A stretch of 64,000 nt of DNA. Origin: JBEKTY01 sp049515555. Lineage in GTDB: Bacteria; Planctomycetota; Planctomycetia; Pirellulales; Thermoguttaceae. The stretch covers positions 14,055-78,054 of the forward strand of contig JBEKTY010000012.1 in the NCBI GenBank assembly GCA_049515555.1, in the 5' to 3' direction. Of this stretch, positions 63,748-64,000 are shown piece by piece; positions within the stretch are counted from its first letter, which is position 1, and every line of letters begins with the position of its first letter. The position numbers and the translations under genes were made by a program. The notes under the pieces were generated by a model, which worked only from the letters and a program-made list of their open reading frames with translations, had not been told where the DNA came from and made no database searches.

Positions 63748-64000
63748 TGCTCCACCCTCCAAAGCCGAGTTGTGTAGACTTAAACAGAGAATGTCAACCT
63801 CGATCAATATATCGCAAGTTTCCGTTTCGCCCACGAGTTTGTCGACGCGATTTCGAAACCCGCAAGATGGTTGCGCAAATTCGCAATGCAACCCCGCAGC
63901 CAACCTTCGGAGCGAGCGCGGACCCAGGGGAGATCGCGGACCTACCGGTCCAATCGCCACACGAGCGAACGTCCTTTAATCGAGCCAGCGAACATTACGA

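Overview
The window is high-GC bacterial chromosome and is most consistent with a planctomycete (class Planctomycetia, possibly Pirellulales; inference from gene content). Evidence includes two proteins with N-terminal LEPR-XLL-type motifs, a PEP-CTERM protein, a zinc-ribbon Ser/Thr kinase, many Tat-exported sugar enzymes, a calpain-like surface protease and several families of dispersed palindromic repeats. No rRNA, complete tRNA, CRISPR array, prophage or recognisable transposase was found.

Layout. 0-11.4 kb: carbohydrate use (3' end of an L-fucose isomerase-like gene, a CAP-domain protein, a LEPR-XLL protein, a YbaK-type deacylase, then a minus-strand group with a TIM-barrel isomerase, an MFS transporter, a GH127 beta-L-arabinofuranosidase, ribokinase and a sugar permease). 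11.5-16.6 kb: a PAS histidine kinase and the selenocysteine genes selB and selA. 16.7-19.3 kb: a secreted glycosidase-like protein. 19.3-26.8 kb: a large Ser/Thr kinase, a RecQ helicase and a Lys/Ala-rich secreted protein. 26.9-28.1 kb: one intact RelBE-like toxin-antitoxin pair and one broken pair. 28.2-31.9 kb: a three-gene NAD-linked [FeFe]-hydrogenase operon (hydC-hydB-hydA) joined by 4-nt overlaps. 32.0-36.6 kb: a molybdenum hydroxylase ([2Fe-2S] subunit, Mo-binding subunit, XdhC, MocA-like). 36.7-39.7 kb: a Gfo/Idh/MocA oxidoreductase and a PQQ-like beta-propeller. 40.0-47.4 kb: a 1386-residue repeat-rich calpain-like protease, then GH50-like and GH26 glycosidases. 47.7-61.4 kb: two export systems on the minus strand, tetR-macA-macB and an adaptor plus two RND pumps. 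61.4-64 kb: mostly non-coding, with a GH26 gene fragment and a PEP-CTERM gene.

How the genes work together. The glycosidases (GH127, GH50-like, GH26), Tat-exported isomerase/oxidoreductase, transporters and ribokinase suggest growth on plant or algal polysaccharide. The hydrogenase would reoxidise NADH and ferredoxin during fermentation. SelA and SelB show selenocysteine decoding elsewhere in the genome.

Most unusual points. (1) The RND adaptor lipoprotein carries one complete ~184-residue period of the Ig-like repeat that also forms the body of the calpain-like protease 20 kb away. (2) Dispersed palindromes run into reading frames at least six times (selA, two molybdenum hydroxylase subunits, mocA, the protease, an RND pump). 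(3) Two genes have stray copies of only their 3' ends in intergenic DNA. (4) The [FeFe]-hydrogenase has Ser where the proton-relay Cys normally follows the first H-cluster Cys.
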